A stretch of DNA of 64,000 nucleotides. It comes from Allobosea sp. LC85. GTDB taxonomy: Bacteria > Pseudomonadota > Alphaproteobacteria > Rhizobiales > Beijerinckiaceae. Position 1 is the stretch's first letter. Every line of letters begins with the position of its first letter. Position numbers and translations under genes: made by a program. The stretch covers positions 372,001-436,000 of the forward strand of contig NZ_JPKG01000006.1 of assembly GCF_000735605.1 (NCBI RefSeq). The letters run 5' to 3'. This document shows, piece after piece, positions 18,390-27,353 of this stretch. Below the pieces are notes generated by a model. It was not told where the DNA came from. It did not search any database and saw only the letters and a list, made by a program, of their open reading frames with translations.

Positions 18390-19588
18390 AGCCGCTTCCT
18401 CCTCCGCTCCCCTTCGACCCGCTCGATCCCGTCGCCCTGACGCAGGCGCTGGTGCGATGCCCATCCGTGACACCGGCCGAGGGGGGAGCACTTGCTCTGC
18501 TCGACAGCGTTTTCAGCGCGGCGGGGTACTCGGTCGATCGGCCCGTATTCAGCGAGCCTGGTACGCCCGATGTCGAAAATCTCTATGCCCGGATCGGCGC
18601 TGAAGGTCCTGTTCTGGTCATAGCCGGCCACACCGATGTCGTGCCCCCGGGCGATTTCGCGCAGTGGTCGCGCGACCCGTTCTCCGGCGTGGTCGAAGAT
18701 GGTGTCCTGCATGGGCGCGGCGCCTGCGACATGAAGGGCGGTCTCGCTGCGATGGTCTCGGCTGCGTTGCGTTTTCGCCGCGATTATCCGGATGCGCCGG
18801 GCTCGATCGCCTTTCTCGTTACGGGAGATGAGGAGGCCGTTGCCGTCAACGGCACCGTCAAGCTGCTGGAATGGGCAAAGGCGCGTGGCGAACGCTTCGA
18901 CCATTGCCTGCTCGGCGAGCCGACCAACCCGGCGACAATGAGCGACATGATCAAGATCGGCCGCCGCGGCTCGCTGACCGGCCGGCTGATCGTCCACGGC
19001 AAGCAGGGCCATGTCGGCTATCCGCATCTCGCCGACAATCCGATCCGCGGCATGGTGCGCCTGCTGGCAGCGCTCGATGCGACACCGTTCGACAGCGGTA
19101 CGGCCTATTTCGATCCGAGCAATCTCGAAGTGACGACGCTGGACGTCGGCAATCCCGCAACGAATATCGTGCCGGCGCAGGCAAAGGCTGTCTTCAACAT
19201 CCGGTTCAACGATATCTGGACGCCCGAGAGCCTCGCCGCCGAACTCGACCGGCGGCTGCGGGACGCTGCGGGCAACCAGGTGCGCTACGAGCTTGAAGTT
19301 CAGCCGACAAATGCCGTCGCCTTCCTGACCGAGCCCGGGCCCTTCGTCGCCATGGTCGCCGATGCTGTCGAAACCGAGACCGGCAAGCGCCCGGCTCTCT
19401 CGACAACGGGCGGCACCTCCGATGCCCGCTTCATCAAGAGCTATTGCCCGGTCGTCGAATTCGGCGTGGTCGGCCAGACCATGCATCAGATCGACGAACG
19501 CGTTGCGGTCTCGGATCTGCTCAGCCTGGAACGGATCACGCATCGCCTGCTCGAAAGCTATTTTGTTGCAACGCAACAAGAGGCTTGA
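18386..19588 (+). CDS. dapE: succinyl-diaminopimelate desuccinylase
   Basis: This 400-residue M20-family zinc enzyme cleaves N-succinyl-LL-2,6-diaminopimelate to LL-DAP and succinate in lysine and peptidoglycan precursor synthesis. Motifs: GHTDVVPPGD (first zinc His), GRGACDMKGG (bridging Asp), TGDEEAVAVNGT (catalytic Glu pair), LGEPTN, and the C-terminal TMHQIDE with the last zinc His. The central lid domain (about 185-300) is intact. It overlaps the DUF805 gene upstream. dapB is about 12.5 kb away. Confidence 0.96.
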   Translation: MKPLPPPLPFDPLDPVALTQALVRCPSVTPAEGGALALLDSVFSAAGYSVDRPVFSEPGTPDVENLYARIGAEGPVLVIAGHTDVVPPGDFAQWSRDPFSGVVEDGVLHGRGACDMKGGLAAMVSAALRFRRDYPDAPGSIAFLVTGDEEAVAVNGTVKLLEWAKARGERFDHCLLGEPTNPATMSDMIKIGRRGSLTGRLIVHGKQGHVGYPHLADNPIRGMVRLLAALDATPFDSGTAYFDPSNLEVTTLDVGNPATNIVPAQAKAVFNIRFNDIWTPESLAAELDRRLRDAAGNQVRYELEVQPTNAVAFLTEPGPFVAMVADAVETETGKRPALSTTGGTSDARFIKSYCPVVEFGVVGQTMHQIDERVAVSDLLSLERITHRLLESYFVATQQEA

Positions 19589-19657
19589 CCCCGAGCCTGA
19601 TACGCCGTTTACTCCATTAGACGAAAGTCTAATGCCACGTATCCGGAGTATCCGGCC

Positions 19658-20245
19658 ATGGCTCTCGCTGCCGATGACGTGCTGCGCTCGCTGCGCGGTT
19701 CATGGCGCCTGATGACAGAGGGCGCCGAGGCGCTGAAGGAACTCGATCTCAGCCGCGACGGGTTCTGGCGCTCCTTTGCCGCGCTCGTGCTCACCGTGCC
19801 TGCGCTGATCGCGATCCTGGCTGCCGAACGGCAGATTGCCGGGCTGTCGAACGCCGGGAACATGTTCGATTCACCGGTCCTCATTGCCCGCGTGCTCGGG
19901 GCCGAGTGCCTGGCGATCATCGCGGTGCCGGCGCTGCTGGTCGGGCTCGCCCCGAACCTGACCCATTCGCCGCGGCTGACGAGCTTCGTCATCGCCTGGA
20001 ACTGGGCCGGCATCGTCTCGGCCAGCCTGATGGCGGTCCCCGCCACGATCTTCGCAATCGGCTGGTCGCCCCCCGGCGTCGCGACGCTGCAGGCGATCGC
20101 CTTCGCGGTGATCGTGCTGCGGCTCCGCTATTGCGTGGCGCGTGCCACTTTCGGTGCGCAAAGCAGTATCGCGCCGTCCATCCTGCTGGCGAGTGTGATT
20201 GCCGATTATTCGGTCATTCGCATGTTCGGCCTGGCGGGATTCTGA
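19658..20245 (+). CDS. hypothetical multi-pass membrane protein
   Basis: This 195-residue protein was not recognised. It has a cytoplasmic N-terminus (about 40 residues) with a charged SRDGFWRSF motif and about four to five hydrophobic helices (AALVLTVPALIAILAA, ECLAIIAVPALLVGLAP, FVIAWNWAGIVSASLM, a further AIAFAVIVLRLRY helix). It follows dapE by 69 bp on the same strand and ends convergently 7 bp from truA. The ATG at 19658 follows a CCGGAGTATCCGGCC stretch. The role is unknown. Confidence 0.75.
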   Translation: MALAADDVLRSLRGSWRLMTEGAEALKELDLSRDGFWRSFAALVLTVPALIAILAAERQIAGLSNAGNMFDSPVLIARVLGAECLAIIAVPALLVGLAPNLTHSPRLTSFVIAWNWAGIVSASLMAVPATIFAIGWSPPGVATLQAIAFAVIVLRLRYCVARATFGAQSSIAPSILLASVIADYSVIRMFGLAGF

Positions 20246-20252
20246 ACCCCAC

Positions 20253-20990
20253 TCAATAGTCCACGCCGGCGAGATAGAGCCCGCAGGACGGGGCCAGCGC
20301 GGCGCATTGCGAGCGGTCACGCGCAGCCAGCACCTTGCCGACCTTGTTCTCGGGCCACCGCCCTGCCCCGACCATCTTCAGGCAACCGACCATCGAGCGG
20401 ACCTGATGATGCAGGAAGGAGCGGGCATGGGCGTAGATCACGATCTCCGAGCCCTCGCGCGTGACGTCGAGCCGGTCAAGTGTCCGAACAGGTCCGTTCG
20501 CCTGGCATTCCGCGGCCCGAAAGGTCGTGAAATCATGGTGGCCGACGAGCGCCTTGGCAGCGCGGTCCATCGCTTCATGATCGAGCCTGAAGGGGACATG
20601 CCAGAGCCGGTCCCGATCGAGCGCGGGCGGCGCGCGGCGGTCGAGCATGCGGTAGATGTAATAGCGCCGCCTGGCCGAGATGCGGGCATCGAACGCGTCG
20701 GACACCGCCTCGGCGCTCAGCACCGCGACCGGCAGATGCTTCAGGCGGGCATTGCTCGCGTCGCGCACGACATCGGTGCGCCACTCCTTCTCAAGGTCGA
20801 CATGGACGACCTGATGCGTCGCATGAACGCCGGCATCGGTGCGCCCGGCACAGTGCAGGCGGACGGCATGACCGCAAAAGGCCTCGACCGCTTCCTCGAC
20901 GCTCTGCTGAACGGACGGGCCGTTGAGCTGGCGCTGCCAGCCCGAGAACGGCGTTCCATCATACTCGATGACGAGCTTGTAGCGGGGCAT
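20253..20990 (-). CDS. truA: tRNA pseudouridine(38-40) synthase
   Basis: This 245-residue TruA enzyme makes pseudouridine at positions 38-40 in the anticodon stem. The catalytic aspartate is D52 in AGRTDAGVHATHQVVH. YRMLDR and FLHHQVRSMVGCLKMVG are further TruA landmarks. Length is standard. It follows fmt by 56 bp in a def-fmt-truA operon on the minus strand, an arrangement seen in many alphaproteobacteria. Confidence 0.97.
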   Translation of the reverse strand: MPRYKLVIEYDGTPFSGWQRQLNGPSVQQSVEEAVEAFCGHAVRLHCAGRTDAGVHATHQVVHVDLEKEWRTDVVRDASNARLKHLPVAVLSAEAVSDAFDARISARRRYYIYRMLDRRAPPALDRDRLWHVPFRLDHEAMDRAAKALVGHHDFTTFRAAECQANGPVRTLDRLDVTREGSEIVIYAHARSFLHHQVRSMVGCLKMVGAGRWPENKVGKVLAARDRSQCAALAPSCGLYLAGVDY

Positions 20991-21046
20991 CAGAGCAAGA
21001 TGCCGGAGAATGGCAACCGGTCCTTGGGCGACATCATGCGAGCGCC

Positions 21047-21976
21047 CTAGATTCGATGGCCGGGATCGAGGCGCGCGCCGCGCAGGAATTCGCTCCCCCT
21101 CATCGGTGCACGGCCTGCGCGCTGAACCTGAAGCAGCCTCACTGCGCCCTCGGCACAGGCGATCGTGCCCTCCCCGTCGAGCAGCGTGCCGGGCTCGGCA
21201 ACGCCGCCAGCCAGGGCCGTGCGCAGGATCTTGAGCCTCTCTGGCCCTTTGCCGAGATCAACCTCGGCAAAGGCACCTGGAAAGGGCGAGAGCCCGCGCA
21301 CGAGGTCATGGACCTGCTGCGCTGGCCGCGCCCAGTCGAGCCTGGCCTCGGCATTGCCGATCTTGGCCGCGTAGGTCACCCCTTCGACGGGTTGCGGCGT
21401 GAACTGCAGCCCGCCACGCCCAAGCGCAGCCAGCGCGCGCACCATCAGGTCCGCGCCGAGCGAAGCCAGCCGATCGTGCAGTTCGCCGGCCGTCATATCG
21501 GGACCGATCGCAAGCTTCTCGACCATGCCGACCGGGCCGGTATCCAGCCCCGCCTCCATCTTCATGACGCAGATGCCACTCTCGGCATCGCCCGCCATGA
21601 TCGCACGCTGGATCGGGGCAGCGCCGCGCCAGCGCGGAAGAAGCGACGCATGCAGGTTGAGGCAGCCGAGTTCCGGCAGATCAAGGATCGCCTGCGGCAG
21701 GATCATGCCATAGGCGACGACGACCGCGACATCCGCCTGATGGGAGGCGATCACCTCGGCAGCTTCGTCGGTCTTCAACGTCTTCGGCGTGAACACCGGA
21801 ATGCCGAAGCGCTCGGCGGCGCGATGAACCGGGGACGGCTTCAGATCGAGACCACGACCGGCCTGCGCCGGAGCGCGGGTGTAGCAGCTCACAACCTCGT
21901 GGCCCTGGCCGATGATCTCGGTCAGGGTCGGCACGGCGAAATCCGGCGTACCCATGAAGATGACGCGCAAACTCAT
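21047..21976 (-). CDS. fmt: methionyl-tRNA formyltransferase
   Basis: This 309-residue protein formylates initiator Met-tRNA using 10-formyl-THF. The N-terminal Rossmann formyltransferase domain contains the catalytic Asn/His segment [18 protein letters not shown]. The C-terminal OB-like domain starts near residue 205 ([18 protein letters not shown]). Both domains are complete. It lies between def and truA. Confidence 0.97.
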   Translation of the reverse strand: MSLRVIFMGTPDFAVPTLTEIIGQGHEVVSCYTRAPAQAGRGLDLKPSPVHRAAERFGIPVFTPKTLKTDEAAEVIASHQADVAVVVAYGMILPQAILDLPELGCLNLHASLLPRWRGAAPIQRAIMAGDAESGICVMKMEAGLDTGPVGMVEKLAIGPDMTAGELHDRLASLGADLMVRALAALGRGGLQFTPQPVEGVTYAAKIGNAEARLDWARPAQQVHDLVRGLSPFPGAFAEVDLGKGPERLKILRTALAGGVAEPGTLLDGEGTIACAEGAVRLLQVQRAGRAPMRGSEFLRGARLDPGHRI

Positions 21977-22011
21977 GCGAACAGCGCCGCTTTCTGACCG
22001 ATACGGATCAT

Positions 22012-22530
22012 TCAGGCCGCGCTGTCGCGACGTGCCGCCTTGGCGAAGCGCTTGGTGACACGCTCGCGCTTCAGCCGCGACAGGTGATCGATGAAGAGCA
22101 CGCCATTGAGATGGTCAATCTCGTGCTGCAGGCAGGTGGCGAGCAGGCCGTCCGCCTCGATTTCCTGCACCTTGCTGTCGAGATCGAGATAGCGAACCTT
22201 CACCCGCGCCGGACGTTCGACCTCCTCGTAATATTCGGGGATCGACAGGCAGCCTTCCTCATGGGCGTTCAGCTCCTTCGAAGACCAGGTGATCTCCGGA
22301 TTGATGAAGGTCATCGGCGCCTTCTCCTCCTCCGGCTTGGCGAGGTCGATCGTCAGCAGGCGCAGCGGCACGCCGATCTGGATCGCGGCCAGGCCGATGC
22401 CGGGAGCGTCATACATGGTCTCGAGCATGTCGGCGGCGAGCGCCTTGATCTCGGGCGTGACGGCCTCGACAGGTTTCGAGACCTGGCGCAGGACAGAATC
22501 GGGCAGGATGACGAGAGGGCGAATGGCCAT
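22012..22530 (-). CDS. def: peptide deformylase
   Basis: This 172-residue iron/zinc hydrolase removes the formyl group from nascent proteins. The three motifs are present: GIGLAAIQ (44-51), EGCLS with metal ligand C94, and QHEIDH with ligands H136 and H140 and catalytic E137. It heads the def-fmt-truA operon. It is divergent from rmuC, 115 bp apart. Confidence 0.97.
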   Translation of the reverse strand: MAIRPLVILPDSVLRQVSKPVEAVTPEIKALAADMLETMYDAPGIGLAAIQIGVPLRLLTIDLAKPEEEKAPMTFINPEITWSSKELNAHEEGCLSIPEYYEEVERPARVKVRYLDLDSKVQEIEADGLLATCLQHEIDHLNGVLFIDHLSRLKRERVTKRFAKAARRDSAA

Positions 22531-22645
22531 AGGGCGCTCGAACCGGTTTTCTTGCTGACGCCGCGGACATAAGCACTTGTTGGCGGGTGGTCAAACCGTT
22601 CCGCTTTCGTTCGGCATGCGCGCGCGAATCGGCTAATCTGCCGTC

Positions 22646-23830
22646 ATGAACGGGATTGCCTTCACGCTGCTCGAGCGGCCGGTCGCCTGGAGCGAGGCCG
22701 CGCTTGCCTTCGCCGGCACCAGCCTGTTCCTACTCGTCCTCGTCGCGCTGTCGCTCTGGCGCGGCTCGCACGGGCGGGCGATCGAGGCCGTCATCGCCGC
22801 CGAACGCGCCCGCGAGATGGACGACAAGGTCGCCGAGATGAACCGCATGCAAGCCGAGCTGACCGGCCGAATGCAGACAATGGCCGAGATTCTCTCGACG
22901 CGGCAGGGCGACCTCGCCCGTCTCGTCGCCGAACGGATGGACGGCCTGCGCCAGCAGGTCGGCTCCGGGCTCGAGCAGAACGTCAAGCAGACCGCGGAGA
23001 GCCTCGGCAAGCTGCAGGAACGGCTTGCCGTCATCGACGCGGCCCAGAAGAACCTGACCGACCTGACCAGCGAGGTGGTGACGCTCAAGGACGTGCTCTC
23101 CAACAAACAGGCCCGCGGCGCCTATGGCCAGGGCCGGATGGAGGCGATCATCCGCGACGGGTTGCCCGCCGCCTTCTTCTCGTTCCAGCCGACCCTTTCG
23201 AACCGCAACCGGCCGGACTGCCTCGTCACCCTGCCAGGCGACGGACGCGGCCTCGTCATCGACGCCAAATTCCCGCTGGAAAGCTTCACCATGCTGCGCG
23301 AAGCGCGTGGCGAGGAGGCGAAGAAGGCAGCCGGCGTGCGCGTGCGCAGCGATGTCGGCCAACACGTCAAGGATATCGCCGAGCGCTATTTCCTGCCCGG
23401 CGAGACGCAGGATATGGCCCTGCTCTTCGTGCCGTCGGAATCGATCTATGCCGATCTGCACGAGCATTTCGACGACGTGATCCAGAAGGCCCACCGGGCC
23501 CGCATCATGGTCGTGTCGCCCTCCTTGCTCGCCCTGGCGATCCAGCTCATGCAGTCGCTCATTCGCGATGCGCGCATGCGCGAGGAGGCTCGCGTCATCC
23601 AGACCGAGGTCGGCAAGCTGCTGACCGATGTCCGCCGGCTCGGCGAGCGGGCGGAGAAGCTCGATCAGCATTTCCGCCAGGCGCAGGAGGATGTTGCCGG
23701 CATCCGCACCTCAGCCGGCAAGATCACCAGCCGCGGCGACAAGATCGGCGCGCTCGAATTCGATGAACCGGCGAAGAGCGAACCGTCGCTGCCCTTCGCC
23801 AAGGGCCTGGAGCTGAAGGCGGCCGAGTGA
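22646..23830 (+). CDS. rmuC: DNA recombination protein RmuC
   Basis: This 394-residue RmuC-family protein has an N-terminal membrane anchor (about residues 15-35), a coiled-coil region (about 45-165) and the conserved endonuclease-like core (GAYGQGRMEAIIRDGLP, LPGDGRGLVIDAKFPLESF, ALLFVPSESIYADLHE). RmuC limits inversions at short inverted repeats, but its chemistry is unsettled. Length and domain order are normal. It is divergent from def and ends directly against the convergent OsmC gene. Confidence 0.94.
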   Translation: MNGIAFTLLERPVAWSEAALAFAGTSLFLLVLVALSLWRGSHGRAIEAVIAAERAREMDDKVAEMNRMQAELTGRMQTMAEILSTRQGDLARLVAERMDGLRQQVGSGLEQNVKQTAESLGKLQERLAVIDAAQKNLTDLTSEVVTLKDVLSNKQARGAYGQGRMEAIIRDGLPAAFFSFQPTLSNRNRPDCLVTLPGDGRGLVIDAKFPLESFTMLREARGEEAKKAAGVRVRSDVGQHVKDIAERYFLPGETQDMALLFVPSESIYADLHEHFDDVIQKAHRARIMVVSPSLLALAIQLMQSLIRDARMREEARVIQTEVGKLLTDVRRLGERAEKLDQHFRQAQEDVAGIRTSAGKITSRGDKIGALEFDEPAKSEPSLPFAKGLELKAAE

Positions 23831-24340
23831 TCAGCCGCGGTTGAGCACGGCCGATAGCTCCGGCTTGACGTTCAGGGTCTGGAAGACGACGCAGTAGCGC
23901 TCGGTCAGCTTGAGCAGCGTGTCGAGCTGTTCCTGCGGGGCATCGCTCTCGACATCGAAGGAGAGGCGGATCGCCTTGAAGCCGACAGGCGCATCCTTGA
24001 CGACGCCGAGCGTGCCGCGGAAATCGAGATCGCCCTCGGCCCTGACCGTTCCTTTCTTCAGTTCGATTTCAAGCGCGGTCGCGACCGCTTTCAGCGTCAC
24101 GCCGGCACAGGCGACCAGCGCTTCCAGCAGCATGTCGCCGGAGCAGAGCTCGGCGCCAGTGCCGCCCGTCGCCGGGTGCAGTCCGGCCAGGGCGATCGCG
24201 CGGCCGGTCTCGACCTTGCAGGCGATATGCTGGTCGTCGAGTTCCCCACGAGCCTTCAGCGTGATCACCGCGGCGTCGGGTGCCTCCCGGTACTTGTCCT
24301 TGAGCGGAGCCTGGAGGGCGCGAAGCGCGGTGACGTCCAT
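23831..24340 (-). CDS. OsmC family protein
   Basis: This 169-residue OsmC/Ohr-family protein has CSGDMLLEALVACAGVTLKAVA, with two cysteines (one in LCSGD, one in ACAGVT) around the central helix, and YCVVFQTL near the C-terminus. Some family members are thiol peroxidases acting on organic hydroperoxides, but the spacing here fits the general OsmC group better than Ohr, so the specific activity is uncertain. ATG 24340 is preferred over TTG 24349. Its stop abuts the rmuC stop. It lies 97 bp downstream of the ABC transporter ATPase on the same strand. Confidence 0.88.
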   Translation of the reverse strand: MDVTALRALQAPLKDKYREAPDAAVITLKARGELDDQHIACKVETGRAIALAGLHPATGGTGAELCSGDMLLEALVACAGVTLKAVATALEIELKKGTVRAEGDLDFRGTLGVVKDAPVGFKAIRLSFDVESDAPQEQLDTLLKLTERYCVVFQTLNVKPELSAVLNRG

Positions 24341-24437
24341 GGTTCTCAACCTTCTTCAGACGGGCAGCGATGTGCTGCCGTGATAAGCCTGTCGCAGGCG
24401 CCGTACCAGCCCAAACCCGGCAGGGCTTCCTCGCACC

Positions 24438-25220
24438 TCACCACCACATGCCCGCGGTCTCGGCGGCCTTGTGTTGATGCGGCTCGCCGTTCGCGAGGGA
24501 GCGGTCCAGAGTGCGCAGGACCTCGCGCTTGCTCGCCTCGAAGGCCGGCGAGAGTCTGTCCCGCGGCCGGGCGAGAGGATTGTCGAATTCATCGAAGATG
24601 CGGCCAGGCTTCGGCTGCATGACGATGATGCGATCGGCCAGCGTCACCGCCTCCTCGACATCATGGGTGACCATGACGACGGTCGGCCGACTCTCCTCCC
24701 AGAGCGCCAGCAAATGGCCGTGCAGGCTTGCCCGCGTCGTGGCGTCGAGCGCCGAGAAGGGCTCGTCCATCAGCAGCAGCCTTGGCCGTGTCACCAGGGC
24801 GCGGGCGATGGCGACGCGCTGCTGCTGCCCACCCGACAGTTCACGCGGCCAACGCTTCTCGTAGCCGGCGAGCCCGACACGCACGAGCGCATTCGCGACC
24901 AGCCCCTCGCGCGCGAAGGGCGTCAGATGCGAAAGGCCGAAGGAGACATTCTCGGCGACGCTGAGCCAGGGGAAGAGGCGCGGTTCCTGAAAGATCACGC
25001 CAACATCGGCACGCGGCGCCAGGATCGCCTGACCGTCGAGGCTGGCGCGGCCGGCGCTTGGCTGGTCCAGCCCGGCGACGAGGCGCAGCAAGGTGGTCTT
25101 GCCGCAGCCGGAGCCGCCGACAAGGGCGAGAATCTCGCCGGCAGCCACTGTGGTGGTGACAGCAGATAACGCCTGCGTGCCGTCGGCATAGGTTTTGGAG
25201 AGGCTGTCGAAGCTCAGCAT
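24438..25220 (-). CDS. ABC transporter ATP-binding protein (nitrate/sulfonate/taurine type)
   Basis: This 260-residue ATPase has Walker A GGSGCGKTT (35-43), Q-loop VIFQEPRLFPW, signature LSGGQQQRVAIARAL and Walker B LLLMDEPF, with VTHDVEEAV as the H-loop. The PRLFPWLSVAENV pattern is characteristic of the SsuB/TauB/NrtD subfamily. It starts 12 bp after the permease stop. A desulfonation enzyme (SsuD or TauD) is not nearby, so the solute could be a sulfonate, nitrate, riboflavin-like or other compound. Confidence 0.92.
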   Translation of the reverse strand: MLSFDSLSKTYADGTQALSAVTTTVAAGEILALVGGSGCGKTTLLRLVAGLDQPSAGRASLDGQAILAPRADVGVIFQEPRLFPWLSVAENVSFGLSHLTPFAREGLVANALVRVGLAGYEKRWPRELSGGQQQRVAIARALVTRPRLLLMDEPFSALDATTRASLHGHLLALWEESRPTVVMVTHDVEEAVTLADRIIVMQPKPGRIFDEFDNPLARPRDRLSPAFEASKREVLRTLDRSLANGEPHQHKAAETAGMWW

Positions 25221-25232
25221 CGAGGATGCCCT

Positions 25233-26060
25233 TCAGAGCTTGTCGCGACCCAGATCCTGCCAGGCGAGGAAGGGCCGCGTGATGGCGAGAAGCAGGCCAT
25301 CCGCCAGTTTGCCGAGCACGGCGAAGGCGATGATGGCCGCGATGATGGTGTCGGGACGGCCAAGCTGCTGGCCGTCCACGAGAAGATAGCCAAGGCCCTC
25401 GCTCGCGCCCATGATCTCGGCCGCGACCACGAACATGAAACCAAGGCCGAGGCCCGAGCGTAGCGCGGTGAACCAGGCCGGCAGGATCGCCGGCAGCAGG
25501 ACACGCCGCACCATGGCGATGCGACCAAGCCGGAAGACGCGCCCAACCTCAATGATCTTGCGGTCGATCGCGAGGATCGCCGCCGCCACGCCGAGATAGA
25601 CGGGGAAGAACACGCCAACGGCGATCAGTGCGATTTTCGACGCTTCGAAGATGCCGAACCAGAGGATGAAGAGCGGCACCCAGGCGATCGAGGGGATCGC
25701 CCGCAGAGCCTGCAAGGTCGGATCGAGTACGCTGCGCGCCAGAGGCAGCGCCCCCGTCAACGCGCCGAGCAACGTACCGGCAGCCGCTCCCAGCCCGAAG
25801 CCGGCGGCAACACGCCAGAGCGTCGCCGACGCATGGGTCAGGAGCTCGCCCGAAACGGCCAGTTGCCAGAGTGTCTTGCCGACCACGCTGGGCGGCGGCA
25901 TCAGACGGCCATTGGCCAGGCCGGCACCAACCAGGAACTCCCAGAGAGCAGCCAGAAGAAGTGGCAGCAGGAAGCTCGCCAAACCGAGGCTGCGGGGCCT
26001 CCGGAGAAAGTCCGGACGCCCCTTGCCCTCGGCAACCGTATCAAGTCCCAGCGTGCTCAT
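25233..26060 (-). CDS. ABC transporter permease (nitrate/sulfonate/taurine type)
   Basis: This 275-residue inner-membrane protein has six hydrophobic segments. The BPD_transp_1 coupling region EASKIALIAVGVFFPVYLGVAAAI is of the SsuC/TauC family. The DPTLQALRAIPSIAWVPLFILWFG stretch is typical of that group. It pairs with the ATPase (12 bp downstream) and the binding protein (29 bp upstream) in a three-gene import operon. Confidence 0.92.
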   Translation of the reverse strand: MSTLGLDTVAEGKGRPDFLRRPRSLGLASFLLPLLLAALWEFLVGAGLANGRLMPPPSVVGKTLWQLAVSGELLTHASATLWRVAAGFGLGAAAGTLLGALTGALPLARSVLDPTLQALRAIPSIAWVPLFILWFGIFEASKIALIAVGVFFPVYLGVAAAILAIDRKIIEVGRVFRLGRIAMVRRVLLPAILPAWFTALRSGLGLGFMFVVAAEIMGASEGLGYLLVDGQQLGRPDTIIAAIIAFAVLGKLADGLLLAITRPFLAWQDLGRDKL

Positions 26061-26089
26061 CGTTCCGGCTTGCGCCTGCTCGTCCGGGC

Positions 26090-27073
26090 TCAGTTGCTGG
26101 CGGCGGCGAAGCGACGGTCGAGCAGGCCGTCGACCGCCGCCGTGACGTCGGTCGTTGCCGGCAGGACGCCTGCCTCCTTGAGTGCCAGGCCAGCGGCCAG
26201 GATGGTGTCGGCCTGGGCCTGTCCGATCGCGGAATGGGTCAGTTCGGTGCGGGCGAGCTGGCGCTCGATGACCGCGTCGGAGAGCTTGGTATAGTCGACG
26301 AGCACCTTCTTCAGCTCGGCCGGATTGGTGAGCGCATAGGCACGGGCCTCCTCGTAGGCGGCCAGCACCTTGCGGACCAGCGCCGGGTGCTCATTGGCGA
26401 AGGTCTCGCGGACGTTCAGGATGCCCCAGGTGTTGTCCTCGGCCTTGCGGTGAAACAGCCTTGCGCCGCTCTCGACCTCGGCGGCAGCCATCAGGGGGTC
26501 GAGCCCGGCCCAGGCGTCGACATCGCCACGCTCAAGCGCGAGGCGGCCATCGGCATGCTGAAGCAGCACGAGCTTGACGTCCTTCTCGGTCAGCTTGGCC
26601 TCAGTGAGCGCGCGCACCAGGAAGATATGCGGATCGGTGCCGCGCGTGACAGCGACGCGCTTGCCCCTGAGATCGGCAACCTTAGCGATCTCGCTCTTGG
26701 CCCCAGTGACCAGCGCCGTCCATTCAGGCCGCGAATAGACGTAGATCGACTTGATCGGATTGCCGTTGATCTTGCCGATCAAAGCGGCCGCACCGGCCGT
26801 CGAACCGAAATCGATCGAGCCGGCGTTGAGGAATTCGAGCGCCTTGTTCGATCCGGCTGATTGCACCCAGCGCACCGTGATGCCCTCGGGGGCGAGTGCT
26901 TTCTCGAGCGTGCCACGCTCCTTCAACACCAGGCTGACGGGGTTGTAAGTGGCGTAATCGATGCGGATTTCCTTCGGCGCCTGGGCATTGGCGCTGACAG
27001 TGCCGAGGCCTGCACTGGCCACGGCGAACCCGGCGAGCACAAGACGGCGGCTGAGTGATTTGATGAAGCTCAT
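26090..27073 (-). CDS. ABC transporter substrate-binding protein (SsuA/TauA-like)
   Basis: This 327-residue periplasmic binding protein starts with a signal peptide (MSFIKSLSRRLVLAGFAVASAGLGTVSANAQ positions 1-31, with a twin-arginine-like SRRLVLAG). The mature part is of the NMT1/SsuA family (IRIDYATYNPVSLVLKE, GSIDFGSTAGAAAL, RGKRVAVTRGTDPHIFL). It captures an aliphatic sulfonate, nitrate or related anion for the ABC importer downstream. ATG 27073 is supported by GGGGA and the signal peptide; a longer frame to 27136 lacks both. Confidence 0.92.
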   Translation of the reverse strand: MSFIKSLSRRLVLAGFAVASAGLGTVSANAQAPKEIRIDYATYNPVSLVLKERGTLEKALAPEGITVRWVQSAGSNKALEFLNAGSIDFGSTAGAAALIGKINGNPIKSIYVYSRPEWTALVTGAKSEIAKVADLRGKRVAVTRGTDPHIFLVRALTEAKLTEKDVKLVLLQHADGRLALERGDVDAWAGLDPLMAAAEVESGARLFHRKAEDNTWGILNVRETFANEHPALVRKVLAAYEEARAYALTNPAELKKVLVDYTKLSDAVIERQLARTELTHSAIGQAQADTILAAGLALKEAGVLPATTDVTAAVDGLLDRRFAAASN

Positions 27074-27353
27074 TGTCGATCCCCATTTCCGTGACGCGAA
27101 GGGATCGGGAGAGGTCGAGCCTGTCCTATACCCCACGCTTTAGCTGCACTTGTTTCGCGCCCGCAAGCTGGTGGCTCAAATCGGCGCGTATCCTCTTTTT
27201 AGGTCCGATCGTTCTTTTTGTCAAACAAACTCAAATCATCTGTTAAATGATATATTACACATATTTTTACGTATAATTTCTGGTTTCTGAGAATCCCATC
27301 ACCATGTTACGAGCGGCTTGGTTCGAAGCCGTCCTGCGCGATATCCGAAGGTC
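27074..27353. other. AT-rich divergent intergenic region
   Basis: This 280 bp lies between the divergent ABC operon and glnD. Bases from about 27140 to 27300 are strikingly AT-rich compared with the rest of the window, with TTTTT runs and a short inverted pair TTTG...CAAA near 27220. No gene is supported in it. It most likely holds promoters for both directions, and a locally transferred or regulator-bound segment is possible. I could not define -35/-10 boxes confidently. Confidence 0.45.
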
